From contig NW_008709919.1 of the NCBI RefSeq assembly GCF_000327385.1, forward strand, positions 1,555,921 through 1,619,920: a DNA stretch of 64,000 nucleotides, in the 5' to 3' direction. Below, piece by piece: positions 49,770-63,844 of the stretch. A model generated the notes under the pieces. That model had not been told where the DNA came from. It worked only from the letters and a program-made list of their open reading frames with translations, and did not search any database. The translations under genes were made by a program, and so were the position numbers. The stretch is from Lottia gigantea. Lineage: Eukaryota; Mollusca; Gastropoda; Lottiidae. Position 1 is the first letter of the stretch; the number at the start of each line of letters is the position of its first letter.

Positions 49770-52700
49770 ATGGATTTCCAAAACGAAGAAAATATCAAAT
49801 TGTTCCAATTGTTCAAAAATGAGCTGACCAATACAAGTCGACAGCGGCTTAGAGCCATTCATATGAGTTTGAGAAGATATGGGTCTGTAGAACTGCGAAT
49901 CAGTCTGAAGGATTTACAGCATGCTTTCGAGGTAAGAGACAGAATATGGTGACTTTGGGTAATATGGTGTACATTGAAATGAAAACTTAAAGAAAACTAT
50001 AAGGTATATGTACCAACATAACGTTTTTTAAATTAAACGTGTCACCAACTTATTTCAGATTAACTTAAGGCAATTTACCAAATTGTATATCTTCATCGAT
50101 TTTAGTACCATAATCAGATGAAAGATAACTATCTTTGGTCATATATCTTACGATCACAGTGGCAACAATGCCAAGAACGTTCTGGGATATTGTTTTAGGC
50201 CCTGGCACTATTGATAAAGGAAACTCAACTAGACGATATCACTTTAGACAATGCTATTCAATTGGGCTCAATTTAGTTCACTGTTTACAGGAAAACCATG
50301 TAACTTTGTCTCCCCGCCACACGCAAGTTATTTTAGAATCATTTGAAGACGTTCATGGAATTGATTTTGAACGGATGTATAAAAAATTGAACCAATGTAA
50401 AGATGGAATGGGTAACTATATCTTACTATAAAGAGATGCCTTGAATATTTTGCGCAAGTTGCATCGTTAATAGAATGATGGGCTTGTAAGTTCAAAATCG
50501 TATCTTTGGAGCTAGTTTCTCAAAAATTGCTTCCAATCATCAGTTAGTCAATCTGGAAAAATGATTTAAGTGAGCTATATTAATCCATCAGATCTCGAAA
50601 CTGGCCCCAACATTCTGTCCATATTTGTTGTTACAAATAAGGATATCAGGTACATTTGAGCCGCGTTTATCCGGTTGCCGATACCCCGATATCCGCACGC
50701 TTTTTATTGGGAACGAAATATATACTATGTAAAATTCCCGTTAATCCGGTGTTCACTATAGTAAAATGTGCTATATTTCACTGATTCAATATTTTATGAT
50801 TTTATTGAATATTGGATATGTCTCTTCGTTGAATTTTGCTATTAATTTTCAATTTCTCAAATCATATAAATGCAAGCATTAAAAGAGACGGCGTTAAAGA
50901 GAGTTTTATTAACAACCACAAGAAATTAACAATAAGTTAAACCAAGATGATATAAGATTAATAATTTGCTGGTGTACTTACTCTCAATCCATTCGTTTCA
51001 GATCAGAGGAAAATGAAAAAAGTTGCTCAATTGCAGGGTAATCGTAGAGAAATAATTTTAGTCCGTCTTGAAAATTTTCTCCTTCAAAGAGAAGTATATT
51101 TTGATATTGCGGGTGTACAGGAAGCATTTGATAATTTAGATCCCGATAAAAGTGGAAAAATCCAAAAAGACTTGGTTAGTATAGTCTTTCAGAGTTAAAA
51201 CCCTCAATTCGAAACTACTGCACTAGAGAAAAAAGTATAAATTTAGATTTTCGCCCAATTTTATAGACACTTATTACAACTTATTTTGCTCTTGAAAAAA
51301 TATTAATTTTATTCCACTGCATCTTGGAGTCATTACTCCGAGATTGCATCTGCTCCGGAATTGCCAAATCCGTTCTGGAACGTCGTAGGCTATATTATGA
51401 ATGCTGTTTGCGATCGATGAAATATTGGACATCGAAAAGTGCTTTCTAACAATTTTGGCAGAAAGGTTTCGGCACCAAGTCAAAATTACTCTTGAGATAA
51501 TCATGTCAGATTTTCTGATAAGGAAATTGGATTTTCATGTGACCAAGTCGATACTTTGTCTCATATTGAAGAAAACGTGCCAATGTGCGTTATTCTTCCC
51601 TTCTGACAGACATTTCTCTTCATAATTGTTTTGTGTTATTATTAAAAGCACCAATACAAAAGGGAAAAAACTGTTAGTTTCACATCAAAATGTTACTAAT
51701 ATCCTGGATTGATCATCTGCGTCTATGTCAATCGACATTATATTGAATTTTTCTCCAATATTGTCGTGTATTTTGGGGCGACTAATCAACTGGCACTAAA
51801 GCAAACTGATTTGATTTATAGGTTCTGCAGTATTGTACGGAAATAAAGTTACCGGTTTATGGTGCATTATTAAAACTATTGATTAACTTCTGCAGCGATG
51901 GAAAGAATAATTGCTGGTGAGACTGTGTTTAGAGATCATATTTACATTTTACACCTTGGGCTATATGCATTTACAGCACTGAGGAAGATTGCCAATATGC
52001 ATTGTCATACTGTACGATATTGTTTAGTTGTATGATGCAAAAAAAGGAAGACCACAATGTGTTCTTATTGTCTTGATATGCATGTGGACAGGGGTGAACA
52101 TCCCGAACATATACTGTGGATTTTGCATCAGACACCTTTTTTCTAATATGATCGTTTGTCTTCTTCCGGCTTTGTTTTAATGCTCTGTAATTCTTTACCT
52201 TTATATGCGATAGAGGGCCATTTTATAACACCCAATTGGACAATTTGATCAATTCTTTTATCAATTTTAGCTGGCCAGATTTCATACAGATTCTAAAGAG
52301 ATCACAAGAGCAAGCGTTGAAGAAAAATCCGGCGCTTTCCCAAATACAAAATAATGCAAAGGAGAAGAATGTTGCCAATCCAGATGTGGTTGATGAATTA
52401 TCAAGCAGTGCTAAAACCAAAATTGTTTCTCAACTGATCAGAAAGGTAAGCCTAAGACCGGAAATCTTTCCATGCGTCTTGAGGTTATCTATCACTCATT
52501 AAAAGAGAGAGCACCTCACATCATCACATGATGCAAATTTTTGGGGGTGTGAAAGGTCCACGTGATTGCTCCAGGGGTTTGAAGGCTGAAAAAGGTTGGG
52601 AACCACTGCCACAAAGAAAACGTTCCCATGAAGAAACTTAGGTCGTGCGTTGTGCTTCCTTTATGACAGATATGTCTTCATAATTAATGTGTTTTAATTC

Positions 52701-55700
52701 AAGGCAACAATACAAAGGGAAAAGACTGTCATAGCAAATCAACGGAAAGCAGATCTGAACGAGATGACAGGTATACAAAAGCAGTTCTACGTTTATTTCA
52801 ACAGAAACTGTCCTAAACCTTAGATAAAAATTGTTCACTGTGGAAATAAATTTATATGTGCCCCTTTTTATAGTCTATCATTACTATTATGAAAATGATA
52901 TTCCAATCCCATAAGAAATAAATGGTAAAATTTGATTAACCGACTTAATATATTACTTCAGCCATTTTCGCCTATGCAAAATATGACCTCTATTGCACGG
53001 GGCACCTATTTGGCACTTCATGTTAAGATAAGGTCAGATTCAAGCAAGAGTCCTTTCCATTCAGAACGATTTAATGATAAAAAGATGTATATTCATATTC
53101 TTCAAACTTTTGTAGCAAAAGAGAATGAAATAAACAGCTCAGATTATCCAGAAACTGAAAAGATGCAATTCAATGTGAATGGAAAGTTATTGACAGTCAA
53201 CCGACCTGAAGGGTTAAGCGAATCAGTTGGCTTCATAGACTATCCCAGGGAGAGTATGCAGTTGGAATGGGTGTAAGTATCGTTATGGCCCGCTATCTTG
53301 TATAATCTTCCTGTAATGATAAAGGACCTTGTTGGCTCAGTGAGTTAAACGCTTGCTCGCTAACCTGAAGGTCCAGGGTTCTGAGGGGCTGACATGGATA
53401 AAGCGTCTAGTCGTTTGGATAGGACAATAAACCGGGGCCCCATGCGCAACATGCTGTGCACGTTAAAGATCCTTCGACTGTTGGAAATGGAAAAAGAGCA
53501 GGCTAATGCCCCTGTCCTGGCGAAATTTCACTTGCCCACAAGATGCAGAAAAGTAGAGCGTAAAACTCCATCCATCTGTTATGATCAAGGGGGAATAAGT
53601 GAATATGTTAATTTAGATCATCAATACGGATTTAACGCTACAACAATATAGAAAAATTATTGACAATACTAAAATAATATATGGTTACAGTTAAAGTAGA
53701 TTGCCTGCAGTCATTTAATTCAAATATTGTTTATCTTTAACAAAAAATAGTTATCTCTTCGTGCGAATAAGTAACGTTAATCGATAAAGTTTACAAATCT
53801 AACCATACTATAGCAACTTATTGCAATGGTTGTAGTTAATGATTCTTAGGATGTGGTAATCACATATATGTTGAAAAATATTGTTGCTTGGTATTTAGAT
53901 TTCGTTTGAATTTCTGAACCAATCTTAAATTGTTACGATAAGCTTTTAATAAATTTAAATATGTATTTTGTAGGTATGGTTATAGAGGTAACGACTGTAG
54001 AAATAACATTTACGTATCAGATGGTAAAGATATCGTGTATTTCATCTCCAATATAGTAGTGTTGTACAGAAGAAGTTCACACACTCAAAGGCACTACACA
54101 GAACACACTTCAGAAGTCAAGAGGTTGGTAGTATAGGATCATTACATTATTCACCAGTGAAAGGCATTCGGGAATATAAATTTCATGACAGCAAATTTTG
54201 AGATAATTAACAAAGGCATTTGTTTCTGTCATCGTCTCTTCGATACGTCAAAAGTGCTGTACATTTATTACTATTTTTCACTATACCCAACTGTTTTGCA
54301 CAATGCCCAACTGTTTTTCACTATGTCTAACTGTTTTGCACAATGCCCAACTGTTTTGTACTATGCCTAACTGTTTTGCACAATGCCCAACTGTTTTGTA
54401 CTATGCCTAACTGTTTTGCACAATGCCCAACTGTTTTGCACTATGCTTAACTGTTTTGCACAATGCCCAACTGTTTTGCACTATATCCAACTGTTTTGCA
54501 CTATGCCCAACTGTTTTTCACTATGCCAAACTTTTTTTCAATATGCCCAACTGTTTTTGTCTATGACAAACTGTTTTGCACTATGCTCAACTATTTTACA
54601 CTATGCTCAACTGTTTTACACTAAGCCCAACTGTTTTACACTATGCTCAACTGTTTTACACTATGCTCAACTGTTTTGCACTATGCCCAACTGTTTTGTA
54701 CAATGCCCAACTGTTTTGAACTATGCCCAACTGTTTTGAACTATGCCCAACTGTTTTGTACAATGCTTAGCTATTTTACACTGTGACAAACTGTTTTGCA
54801 CTATTCCCAGTTAAATTCGTATCATTTACAGACCATTAGCTTATTAAACACAACCAAAGGCGAAGGGTCTCCTTCAATCCAAAAAATCACCAATTACTTT
54901 GCAATTTGTTTTCAATTCAGCATCGCTATTCACAACGACGGTCTTCTAGTCGCATCTGGACAACAATGCTCAAAAGAGAATAAAGAAATTCAGGTAAGAG
55001 AAATAAAAGTTCTATCAGTTTTTCAGCGATCGGTGTAAACCAGGCTTTCAATTTTCTATTGAAGTAATAATGCCATGAACAACATTATTTCAGATACTAT
55101 CACTAACGACCTGCCCATTGTGTATTCACGCTAACGTTGGTCTTTGCGAAAGTTACATTTAACGAAAATCATTAAGTCATAGTTCTTTTTGGACTCTTTA
55201 GGCACATATTCGAATTTGGAGAGCTGATAATTTACAAACACTACGTGTAATTGGTGATGGTATTTTTCAAAAGGCTGTGATAATTATATCTTTTCAAGAG
55301 AATCAGGTAAGTACTTGGTGAAGTAGACTGGTACTGTTTCTATCACAAGCTTATATTAACGTACGGTTTACACCCAAAAATTACTGGTTGTATTTTCGGC
55401 GATTGTGTTATAAAGACATATTTTTTGACAGAAAAGTCGTGCTTTTGTAGAAGTTAAAATATATTATGTTATATGAGAAAAATGTCAAAATGAACTCTTT
55501 GACATTTCACCAACATAGATACATTTATTTAATGAATTTTATTCTGTCTGGCTATACAAGTATCTGAAATCATCAAAGACAAAATGTCTTTAGAACCTTA
55601 CAATAATTATGTGATCTAATTATTTTTTTATAGGATGTACTTGGAACTGTAGATAACGGAACAGAAAAGAGGTTGTCGATTTGGAATACTAATGGTGGTT

Positions 55701-58700
55701 TTCAGATTGCATCTGTTATGGTATTTTTCAAATTTTATTATAGAAACAACCATGTTTTAATGATAACTACTAAGGTCCCCAGGGATCCCGTCTACAGACA
55801 GGCCATTGACTAAGACATGGAATTGATCTTTCTTGAATTGCTTTGAGTTTGATACTTACAGTTCGAATCCACCCTTCCATAACTATCACTCTCTAAACAA
55901 TAGGGACCTTATCAATGTTGTGCCTTTGTCATCTCTTACAGATTTAATAACCCTTGACTATTCTAGGCTCATTAAACTGTCATTGTGCCAAGAGAATTTG
56001 TCAGCTAGTAGTTAGAAAAGATAATTCTGTATGCATCTTCAGTCTTTTTTCTACAGCAAACTTATAAATGGCCGTATAAGCAGGGTCGTAACCACAGAAT
56101 TTGACAAAAACTCAATTTTGTTTAAAGAAATTAGAAATATTTACATGATATCCACTAAATATATTGTTTACTTGATATCTATGGTAAAGGTGGTTACTGT
56201 TTGAAGACTATCGCAAGCCAGACATAACTGATTTTTGCCTCATAGAAAAAAGACCCTAGTTATGGCCCTGATAAATATTCAATTTGAATGCCTACAGTAA
56301 AAGCAATTGATACAATTTTGTTCTTTTCAGATACAAGTCGACGTAATATGTGATATAAGTTTTAATGCCAAATACCCTGAAATGGTAGTAACTGTGGGTA
56401 AAGAACATCATGCATGGTGGAAAATAGATGCAAATACTATCCTGCCATATTCACAAGCAAATTATGAAGTTGGTATATTTTTTCATATCCATATACAAAT
56501 ACCTTATCAGAAATATTCATATGATGTATGAATAAATGCATGCATAAGTTTTATGTTGTTTTTTTTCATTGCAGAACAATCTGAGAGCTAAATTTGTAAT
56601 ATGTGCCTGTCATAATGAAAATGGCGATCTTATAACAGGCGACTCGAATGGTACCATATATATCTGGGGGAACGGTGGCAATAAAGTAACGAACTTTGTC
56701 AAACACGGCCATGATGTAAGTAATAGTTATATAGAGAAATAACAAGCAGCAAAACCATAATACCTCTTGTTTTTACGCGATCCATTGATGAAAGGCTCAG
56801 GAAAGAAACCTTTATCAGCCTTTGCGATAATCTATATATTCGAGCAATTCAATTGATTTGCTGAATATATTTTGCCATTTATACGTCATTATCTTGACTT
56901 CAAGGGACCAATATTCACATTGTTGATGCTGAAGAACAACTTGTTTACTGGAGGAAGAGATGGTTATTTATGCTGCTGGGAATGGTCTAAAAATATGGAC
57001 AGTATGTGGCAAGTAGAGGTTCGTATGTTCCACAGTGTAGTTTGAAGTCGATTGACGAGAATTAAGTAGTGAACATTCATCAGCCTTGAGAATATGCTAT
57101 AGTAATTCAGTGAACAGGGTTGATCATTAGAGGCCCTCTAGGCGACTGGATCATCTGGTACTTCTTGCATTTATACACCGCCTGACATGAAGACCTAGGC
57201 CAAAAACAGAAGATTGACATAGATGGGCACCAATACAACACTCCTACAATCAATTCTGCCGAGTACTCTCCGATTTTGGATTTATGCAAAAAAAAATATA
57301 TTATGATCAATAATGCTGTGAAATTTAACTTGGGTTAGTTCAACCTAATGCCTCATATAGATAAGGTAACTAAAAGTGTCCGTTAGATGGACGACTGGAA
57401 AGAGGCATAAGGACAAAAATGTGACGACAGTATGACAAAACTCAGTATAAAAATCATGTTGTCTTTCAGCCCTTCATTTCGTTTTGAGACCTGTGCACTC
57501 TAAATCCATTCAATAACAGGCTCGTTATAATTACACTTCCTAAGGATGGACAACCACTTCATTAATAATTAGCCATTAGTTGTAATTGTATGTCATGCCT
57601 ATTTACTGAAATATCGATCTTACAGACTCACGACTGCTATTTTGTTCAACAGGTGACCAAAACTGAAGGTGGAATACGAATGATTCAAATATTTGAAGAT
57701 TTACTTCTGATTGGAACCACTATGAATTCAATCTTAATGACAAACAAAGTTCGCAATAATCTGGTCGAAAATTCACCGGAAATGGACACTTTACCAATTA
57801 CACAGGTATGGTCAAAGATTATGAACGAATCATCATATTAAAAATTTGGCATTAAACTCCCATGCGTTTTATATGGCAAGCATAAAAGTATACCATAAAT
57901 ATTGTCAATTAGTCCAATCCAAGAGGTGTATTTCCATTTTTGCTTGCTGATTGCTCTCGTTTGCATTTTCGTTTTGTTGCAATCGTTAGTTCTTCGATGA
58001 ATTTCACTCTTTAATTAGTTGAAATATATCAAACATATACTAAAAACCCACCCAAGACTAGTCTGCCTATGGAACTTTGGTTGTAGTTTCCATCGGATCA
58101 TTTTTTTTCCATTTCAAGTCATTTGATAACTGCTTGATTCGGAAAGCTCCCTTGTGGAATGCGAATCGAAGCTGAAGCAGTTGTTAGAAAGATCTCTGAC
58201 TCAGAATACTTCAAGTTCTCACTCCTTTGACAGTGACTTCATTCGTTGGTTTTGCATCAACAGTTTGGATATGTTGGATGGTTAGTTAATTTTATGGCTA
58301 ATGCCATGTACATGTATATTTCAGGGCCATTTTGACAACGTAAAGGGATTGTGTCCAATTTTAAGATCATTTTTAGATGCTGATTTTTTGACAGCTGGTA
58401 CAGATGGGATCATATGTAAATTTAATGCAAGCGCCCATGAACCCGCGTGGAAATTAGTGATGAAGGTAAACATATTATTTTGGTTTGTAAACAGCCAATA
58501 GGTGAAATGTTTACGTCCAGTTTTGTGAGGTTTCTAATTCCACTATTTCTTGCTTGAACCCAACCTAACATTTGTAAGAGTAATTGTGATACTTTGTACA
58601 CTATCAAAAAATATTTACATTTACACCGCATGAAATTATCGATTTTCAGCTAAATGGGAGAGATTTTAGGGTAGGGTGGAGGGGGAGGGGGGGGGGGTCT

Positions 58701-61700
58701 CCTTCACGAAATAAAAATACATAATAATAATAAATCTTTATTGAAATCCAGTTACCACAGGTAATCTTCCCTGGAATCTTCTAACTACAAAAAATATACA
58801 GATAGAAACATACTAGCGGGCTATCACTATGTTTTTTACTTTTAAAGGGATCAACTTTTCTGTGCTCAGATTGTGGTACCAATGGAAAACTTCTTTGTCT
58901 TGGAACACAAGATGGACAGTAAGTATAATAGGGACAGACCTCTCTGTCTATAGATATTATGTTTGCCTTTACATTGAATATGTTTTGATTGATTCGGGAC
59001 ACCGATAGCATCGATTTTCACCAATCCAATTGTCAGTCAAACATCTGTTGGTTCCTGCAATTACACAAAAAAATAAGTGGTTGATGATGTCACTTATCGC
59101 AATATATGCGATATCACTTGGAAAATTTATAAAACCTCTTTACAATCCCTTTAATTAAAATAACAATAACCAAGTCCTATACATGTGATATCAATTTCCA
59201 TATCTCGTAATTAGAAAGGAAAACATTTCTATTTGAATGAGTTAACGTCATCAAGCGATCAGATTAATCACGCGATGAATCTGAATAAGGAGGCAAGTGC
59301 CTCAAAATGTTCGACAATTCAAGAAAAAGTCTGCTTTAACGTGTCGAATAAAGTAACATGGATGACGTTATAATTACGAATTGATTGGTCTGCAAGATGA
59401 TGTATCTACAGATTTGGGAGAAGTTAATTGGGTGGCTCAAAAGCTCATCATCTTCTGAGATACGGGTTATAAATCCAATAAATACAATCCGCCTTATCGG
59501 ACTCTATACCAGCCGATGGCCTCTAAAACAATCTATCAGAGGATGGTGGTGATATAGTTAAAGATTCTACGAATGAAAATTTATAGTGCATATGCACCTT
59601 AGATAGACACGGCTCTATGGAAGAACAATCACTGGTTAAAGTTTATTCAACGTTTCGACGTGTTTGCCCGTCGTCCTCAGACACAGACTGGTAAACTATA
59701 TATACATTTTCCTATCATTTTTTACCATTTTGTGCTTGGTGACCTTGGAGAAAAACGTTGCACAAACTTGATTGTTTCATTGGAATTATGAAACACCATA
59801 AAGATTTATTACATGTATTTGGCCAATGTAAAGAACCCACTAACTTGTATCCATTTCTGAGTGAATCTCATTTCTAGCTGAAAAGACGTCACTGAAAGGA
59901 TATTCTCAACTTCATTTCAGTTTGGTCATAATGGAAATGAATGCAGATAACTTCTCTGTAAATGAACTTCTACATAGAAAAATATCACAAGATCAGCTTG
60001 CTGCAGTGGCCTTGTCGCCTGGTGAGTTTATTATCATACCATCATTTATTTTTAAGCTTACCCAACTCATTGGTTTACTGTCCTGAAATTACATTAACGA
60101 AGAAGTTTTTGCCACTGTGATAAATTTATGTCTTCTTAACACATTCATTAATTTTTGTTAAATTTAAAATGATACTTGTTTTTCCATTAAAGTCCATAGG
60201 TTTTATCCTTGTTTTTTGTTTAGCTCCATTTGCATGTATCTTTCTTGAAAACTGTCGATTTGAGATTTTTCTCAAACACAATAACCAGTTTTAGACTGTG
60301 GATAAATACTTCAAAATATACCCTGGTATTTGACACTTAATGCGACTTTTACATATATTTATATTTTTAGATGAAAAGTATATAGCTGTAGGTGGTGGAG
60401 AACGTGCTGTCATTGTTTATGCCTATAGAGACAATGCAAATGGTGTTGAAAGTTGGCAATGTATTGGAAAATGCTGGGTACGTGTTTTGGATGCTTTTCA
60501 TCTTTTAAGTGATTTGAAATGTGCATGAAGTTTTTACATTAACCGAATATTGACTAAACTACATAACTTTATAAGTCTTGTTCATAACGGGTTAGTTCTA
60601 ACAAACAAAGCTTTTTCTTGTATATTTATTGCATAAAAGCCACTGTGCAATTTTCATGACGAAAAGTGATAAATATATATAGCTCCATCAGCTGGGAAAT
60701 CTTCTAGTCTACCAACACAGAGTAATATATAATTCATGACAGATCTCTGCATAGATTATTATCGTCATCGCCGTATATCTCGAATAAGGCGATCCTTGGC
60801 GTTTGTACTGTAGATATTTCTGCTTATCTGGGTCGGATTCAAAACACAACCAGTTCATTATATTTTAGGTAGTTTTAGTAGTAATCAACATATTGTAATT
60901 TCAATTTGCATAGATGCTAATACTATTTATTCTACTTCAAAGTAAAGTGGACTGTTGACTCGAATGGTAGACTATACATGTACCATCTCAGCCCAAAACT
61001 TGTCAAAAAATTTATAATTTAAATCTTTATTATAGGGTCATAAGGGAAGTATAACTGGAATAGATTGGAGTGCTGAAAAAATCAACGGTTCACATTATAT
61101 ACGCACTAGCTCTTCGTGTTTTGAGCAATTTTTCTGTATGTAAATTTTTTTTTCATTTCAAGTTAACGGTCATGGTTCATTTAAATGGCGCTCAATCGTA
61201 CTCTGGACTAAGGAACGGATAATAGTAAAATTTGCTTTCTTTATTAATGACATTGACGACTCGTTAATCAAAAATTATCCTTACACAAAAAAAAGAATTA
61301 AAATTCCTAGTTTTAAATGGATTATGCGCTTTTCGTACAGGTCTAGTAATTCTGAAGACTATTTACCTATATTCTAGACTGAAATCAACCCCAAAGATGG
61401 TGAACAAAACCTTCAATCTTGCCCTTTTTTGTCAGTAGGCAGGCAAATCCGGCCCATAGCTACAAGGCAAGTCCCCTACCAACATCCCCTGCCCCCTCCC
61501 TCGACCAAAACCGACCGACCGACCAATTCCATTACTGTAAGTAAACACAGGGCATCATTACCCCTCCGGATATATTACTTGTCCCTCAGAACTTTCAAGT
61601 TCTACGCGATTCAGAATATTCGCTGGTACCTAGAAAGCTAAATGAAACCCAGTACTGCTGATATCTCAAAATTGACGAGTTTTCTGTGTTATTAGTTATT

Positions 61701-63211
61701 GCCCTTGTCTTGGCTGTCATTATTTTGTCAAAATTGGCTTTTAAACGCTATAAAGACTAATGGGATTTTGAGAATGGTTATCACATACTCGTTATTATGA
61801 AGTTATTAAGTTTCTCGTGTCTACTCTTCTAGATTGACTTATGATTTTCACATTATAATTGGCATTACGATCATGCTTTTTAACAACCTTTCCCTTACTT
61901 ATCTGAGAAATTGGGAATCTCAAGGTTGTAACTGTTTTTTTTTTACTCAGGCCAGACTCGATTGTCCCGAAGGGTCAATGGTGTATGGTGTTTAGTTCCA
62001 GTAGGGGGGGGGGGATGTTTTTCATCGGAACGCTTCCGGCAGACTTCAAACGGTAACCACTTTTACCGGCATCAAATTGTAATGTTTTTGGCGGATGAAA
62101 AGCATTTTTCCAAACTCTGCTTAAGACATTTGACTCACATATCTTGATGTGAGCGACTAGATGAGCAAAATATTGCTGTTTCAGGGAATGGTACCACATG
62201 TGAGAGACTTGACTGGAAGAAAACAGAAAATATTGCATGGAATACACAGCATTGCATGGTGGATCATAATCTTATAGGTAATAAAACATTATTTAACATT
62301 TAACCCCTCATATTACCAATAACATCATGTTATTTAAAAAACTAAGACGTCCTGAAAGTGATAAAAGTTTAGATTGTTCCAGTGGGATTTTTATTGAAAT
62401 TATAAGAGAACTGATTTCGGATCGTACTTTTGAAAAGATATATGGATAGCTGAAATTGAGCTCTCGCAGTCGGTAAAAGAAATATTTAGTGGATGAGGAA
62501 TTGCCTGATGAAATTTATTTTTAAGAGTATAGGTCCAATTTGCAAAATATAAGGATTAACTATATAAATTTTTGTAATTCAGAAGTACACCACGTCTAAA
62601 ATCTAAACGCTTCCAGAGATAGTGAACAGGGCACCCTTCCATGACTATGTTTTACTTAATGTTCTATTAACATTGTTACAGGTGTGTGGTGTTCACAAAA
62701 TTCAAAAGAAACAGAAATTACCTGTTTGTCACTGAACTCGTCTATGTCTTTAGTAGCAGTGGGATATTCATCGGGGCATATTGGGTTATTTCAATACCCC
62801 TGTACTCAGAAAGCGGTGAGTTGGAAATTTTTCACATTCAGTTACATCGAGCTAAAAACTATTCCCTATCCAAACTATCAGTAAAACACTAACTGAGTTC
62901 CGACACTTAGTTATGATAAGAATCAGAGCATACCTACCCTGTTTTAGTTATGTAGGGATTTTGTTGGGATTTATCGAACGAGCCTTGTGATATTAGTACG
63001 TTGCTGAAGGGAATACAGCGAATAACAGGCGATTGAGTAAAACCCTAAAAATGTAAACGTAAATTATATACTGTTTTTTTTTTAATTTCAGTACTGCCAC
63101 ATGTATGTTATAATGAAGGTCCATTCTCTGTGCTTTTCGTCTGATGGGAAATATTTAATAGCTGTTGGAGGCCCCGACTCTTGTATTACCCAGTGGAAAA
63201 TTGTAGCTTAA
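49770..63211 (+). CDS. EMAP-like (EML family) protein with N-terminal EF-hands, HELP motif and WD40 repeats
   Basis: Coding exons: 49770-49931, 50291-50411, 51002-51174, 51822-51916, 52271-52445, 52704-52770 (or to 52790), 52962-53272, 53974-54123, 54921-54993, 55202-55306, 55634-55720, 56331-56468, 56575-56715, 56905-57018, 57653-57805, 58325-58465, 58848-58918, 59921-60021, 60371-60477, 61036-61135, 62185-62277, 62682-62815, 63092-63211, about 977 residues. The N-terminal third has degenerate EF-hands (LQHAFE|ENHVTLSP..., LDPDKSGKIQKDL). The HELP core is clear: LEWV|YGYRGNDCRNNIY, IVYFISNIVVLY, TQRHYTEHTSEVK. A row of WD40 blades follows (AIHNDGLLVASGQ, IRIWRADNL, NGTIYIWGNG, LFTGGRDGYLCCWEW, YIAVGGGERAVIVY, YLIAVGGPDSCITQW). 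EML proteins bind microtubules through HELP and the double propeller; the EF-hands suggest calcium-linked control, though the loops are imperfect. The 52770/52962 junction does not keep phase with the best donor. The ATG follows a possible 5'-UTR acceptor at 49758, so an upstream exon may exist. Confidence 0.88.
53322..53490 (+). repeat. tRNA-derived SINE, family A, internally deleted copy
   Basis: TTGGCTCAGTGAGTTAAACGC at 53332 matches the A-box half of the 30.8-kb copy, and GCTGTGCACGTTAAAGATCC matches its body, but about 50 bp between the B box and GAGGGGCTGACATG is missing. The open frame reading through it is not a gene. Confidence 0.75.
54276..54810 (+). repeat. 20-bp minisatellite in an EML-like gene intron
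   Basis: About 26-27 copies of CACTATGCCCAACTGTTTTG run in exact 20-bp register with no length change across more than 500 bp. Base variants alternate (CACTATG / CACAATG), giving a 40-bp higher-order unit around 54320-54440. It ends about 110 bp before the acceptor of the exon at 54921. Confidence 0.95.
58990..59152. repeat. Inverted-repeat element, family 1, one end missing
   Basis: It contains GGGACACCGATAGCATCG and ends AAAACCTCTTTACAATCCC, the family terminus; the outer part of the left arm is absent. It lies in an intron of the EML-like gene. Confidence 0.65.
59641..59700 (-). mobile_element. Fragment resembling a Penelope-like element terminal motif
   Basis: On the minus strand CTGAGGA, a GACG...CGTC stem and GAAAC follow in order, the arrangement of the hammerhead-type motif found in terminal repeats of Penelope-like elements. 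No reverse transcriptase is nearby. It is a short remnant in an EML-like gene intron, and a chance resemblance is possible. Confidence 0.35.
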
Positions 63212-63655
63212 TTCATTTAATATGGATGTGATAGATATTCAGCTCACCTTGTTTTGACTGTCCGATTAGTTTTGTATGAAACATCAAGTGCCAAGGTAAA
63301 GAGACGAGTTTAGTTGATACGACCGCAGTGACGTTGTATCCATCATGTGGAAGGTCTATTCAAGGGATTGTAAAGAAGTTTTTTAAATTTTTTATGTGCT
63401 TAAGAGACACTGATAGCATCAATTTGTACCATTCCAATTTTCAATCAGAACATCTGAGCGTATAGCAATTCCGCTAAAAGTGAGTGTTTTATGACTTCTT
63501 TACTTCCGAAATAGTAAATAGCATTCGTTAAATTAACTTATGCTCGGAAGATTTCTACTGAAGAACTCGAGCAGATAAAATTACCTCGAGTTTACGAATT
63601 ATGACTTCATATGACGTATAAGTGTGGGACACTGAATCGTATATTGGACTATGCA

Positions 63656-63661
63656 AATAAA
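63656..63661 (+). terminator. Possible polyadenylation signal of the EML-like gene
   Basis: AATAAA occurs about 445 nt after the stop at 63209-63211. It lies in sequence bordering a dispersed inverted-repeat element, so the assignment is tentative. Confidence 0.35.
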
Positions 63662-63844
63662 GTATATTTCTCTCTTGAAGACATGTGTCTATACTAATTT
63701 TTTAAATGTGTCCCGAATAGAATCAAGTGGTAATTAAAACTTCCTAAAAAGAAACTTCCCATTTCCCAGTGGTAACAAATACAGCAATTTATCACATAAC
63801 GTCCTGCGCGATTGACGTCATGGCGGAGCAAGGCTTACGTGCAA

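Noticed and set aside
50107-50290. Possible extra exon between the first two coding exons of the EML-like gene
   Set aside because: An acceptor and a short open stretch exist, but it ends in a stop without a donor of the right phase, while direct joining of 49931 to 50291 gives a sensible EF-hand.
53394-53651. 85-codon frame containing DKASSRLDRTINRG
   Set aside because: It reads through a tRNA-derived SINE and lies in an EML-like gene intron.
54185-54739. Long frames with a repeated Cys/Leu pattern
   Set aside because: They translate the 20-bp minisatellite; three units make a 60-nt repeat, so the apparent protein repeat is an artefact.
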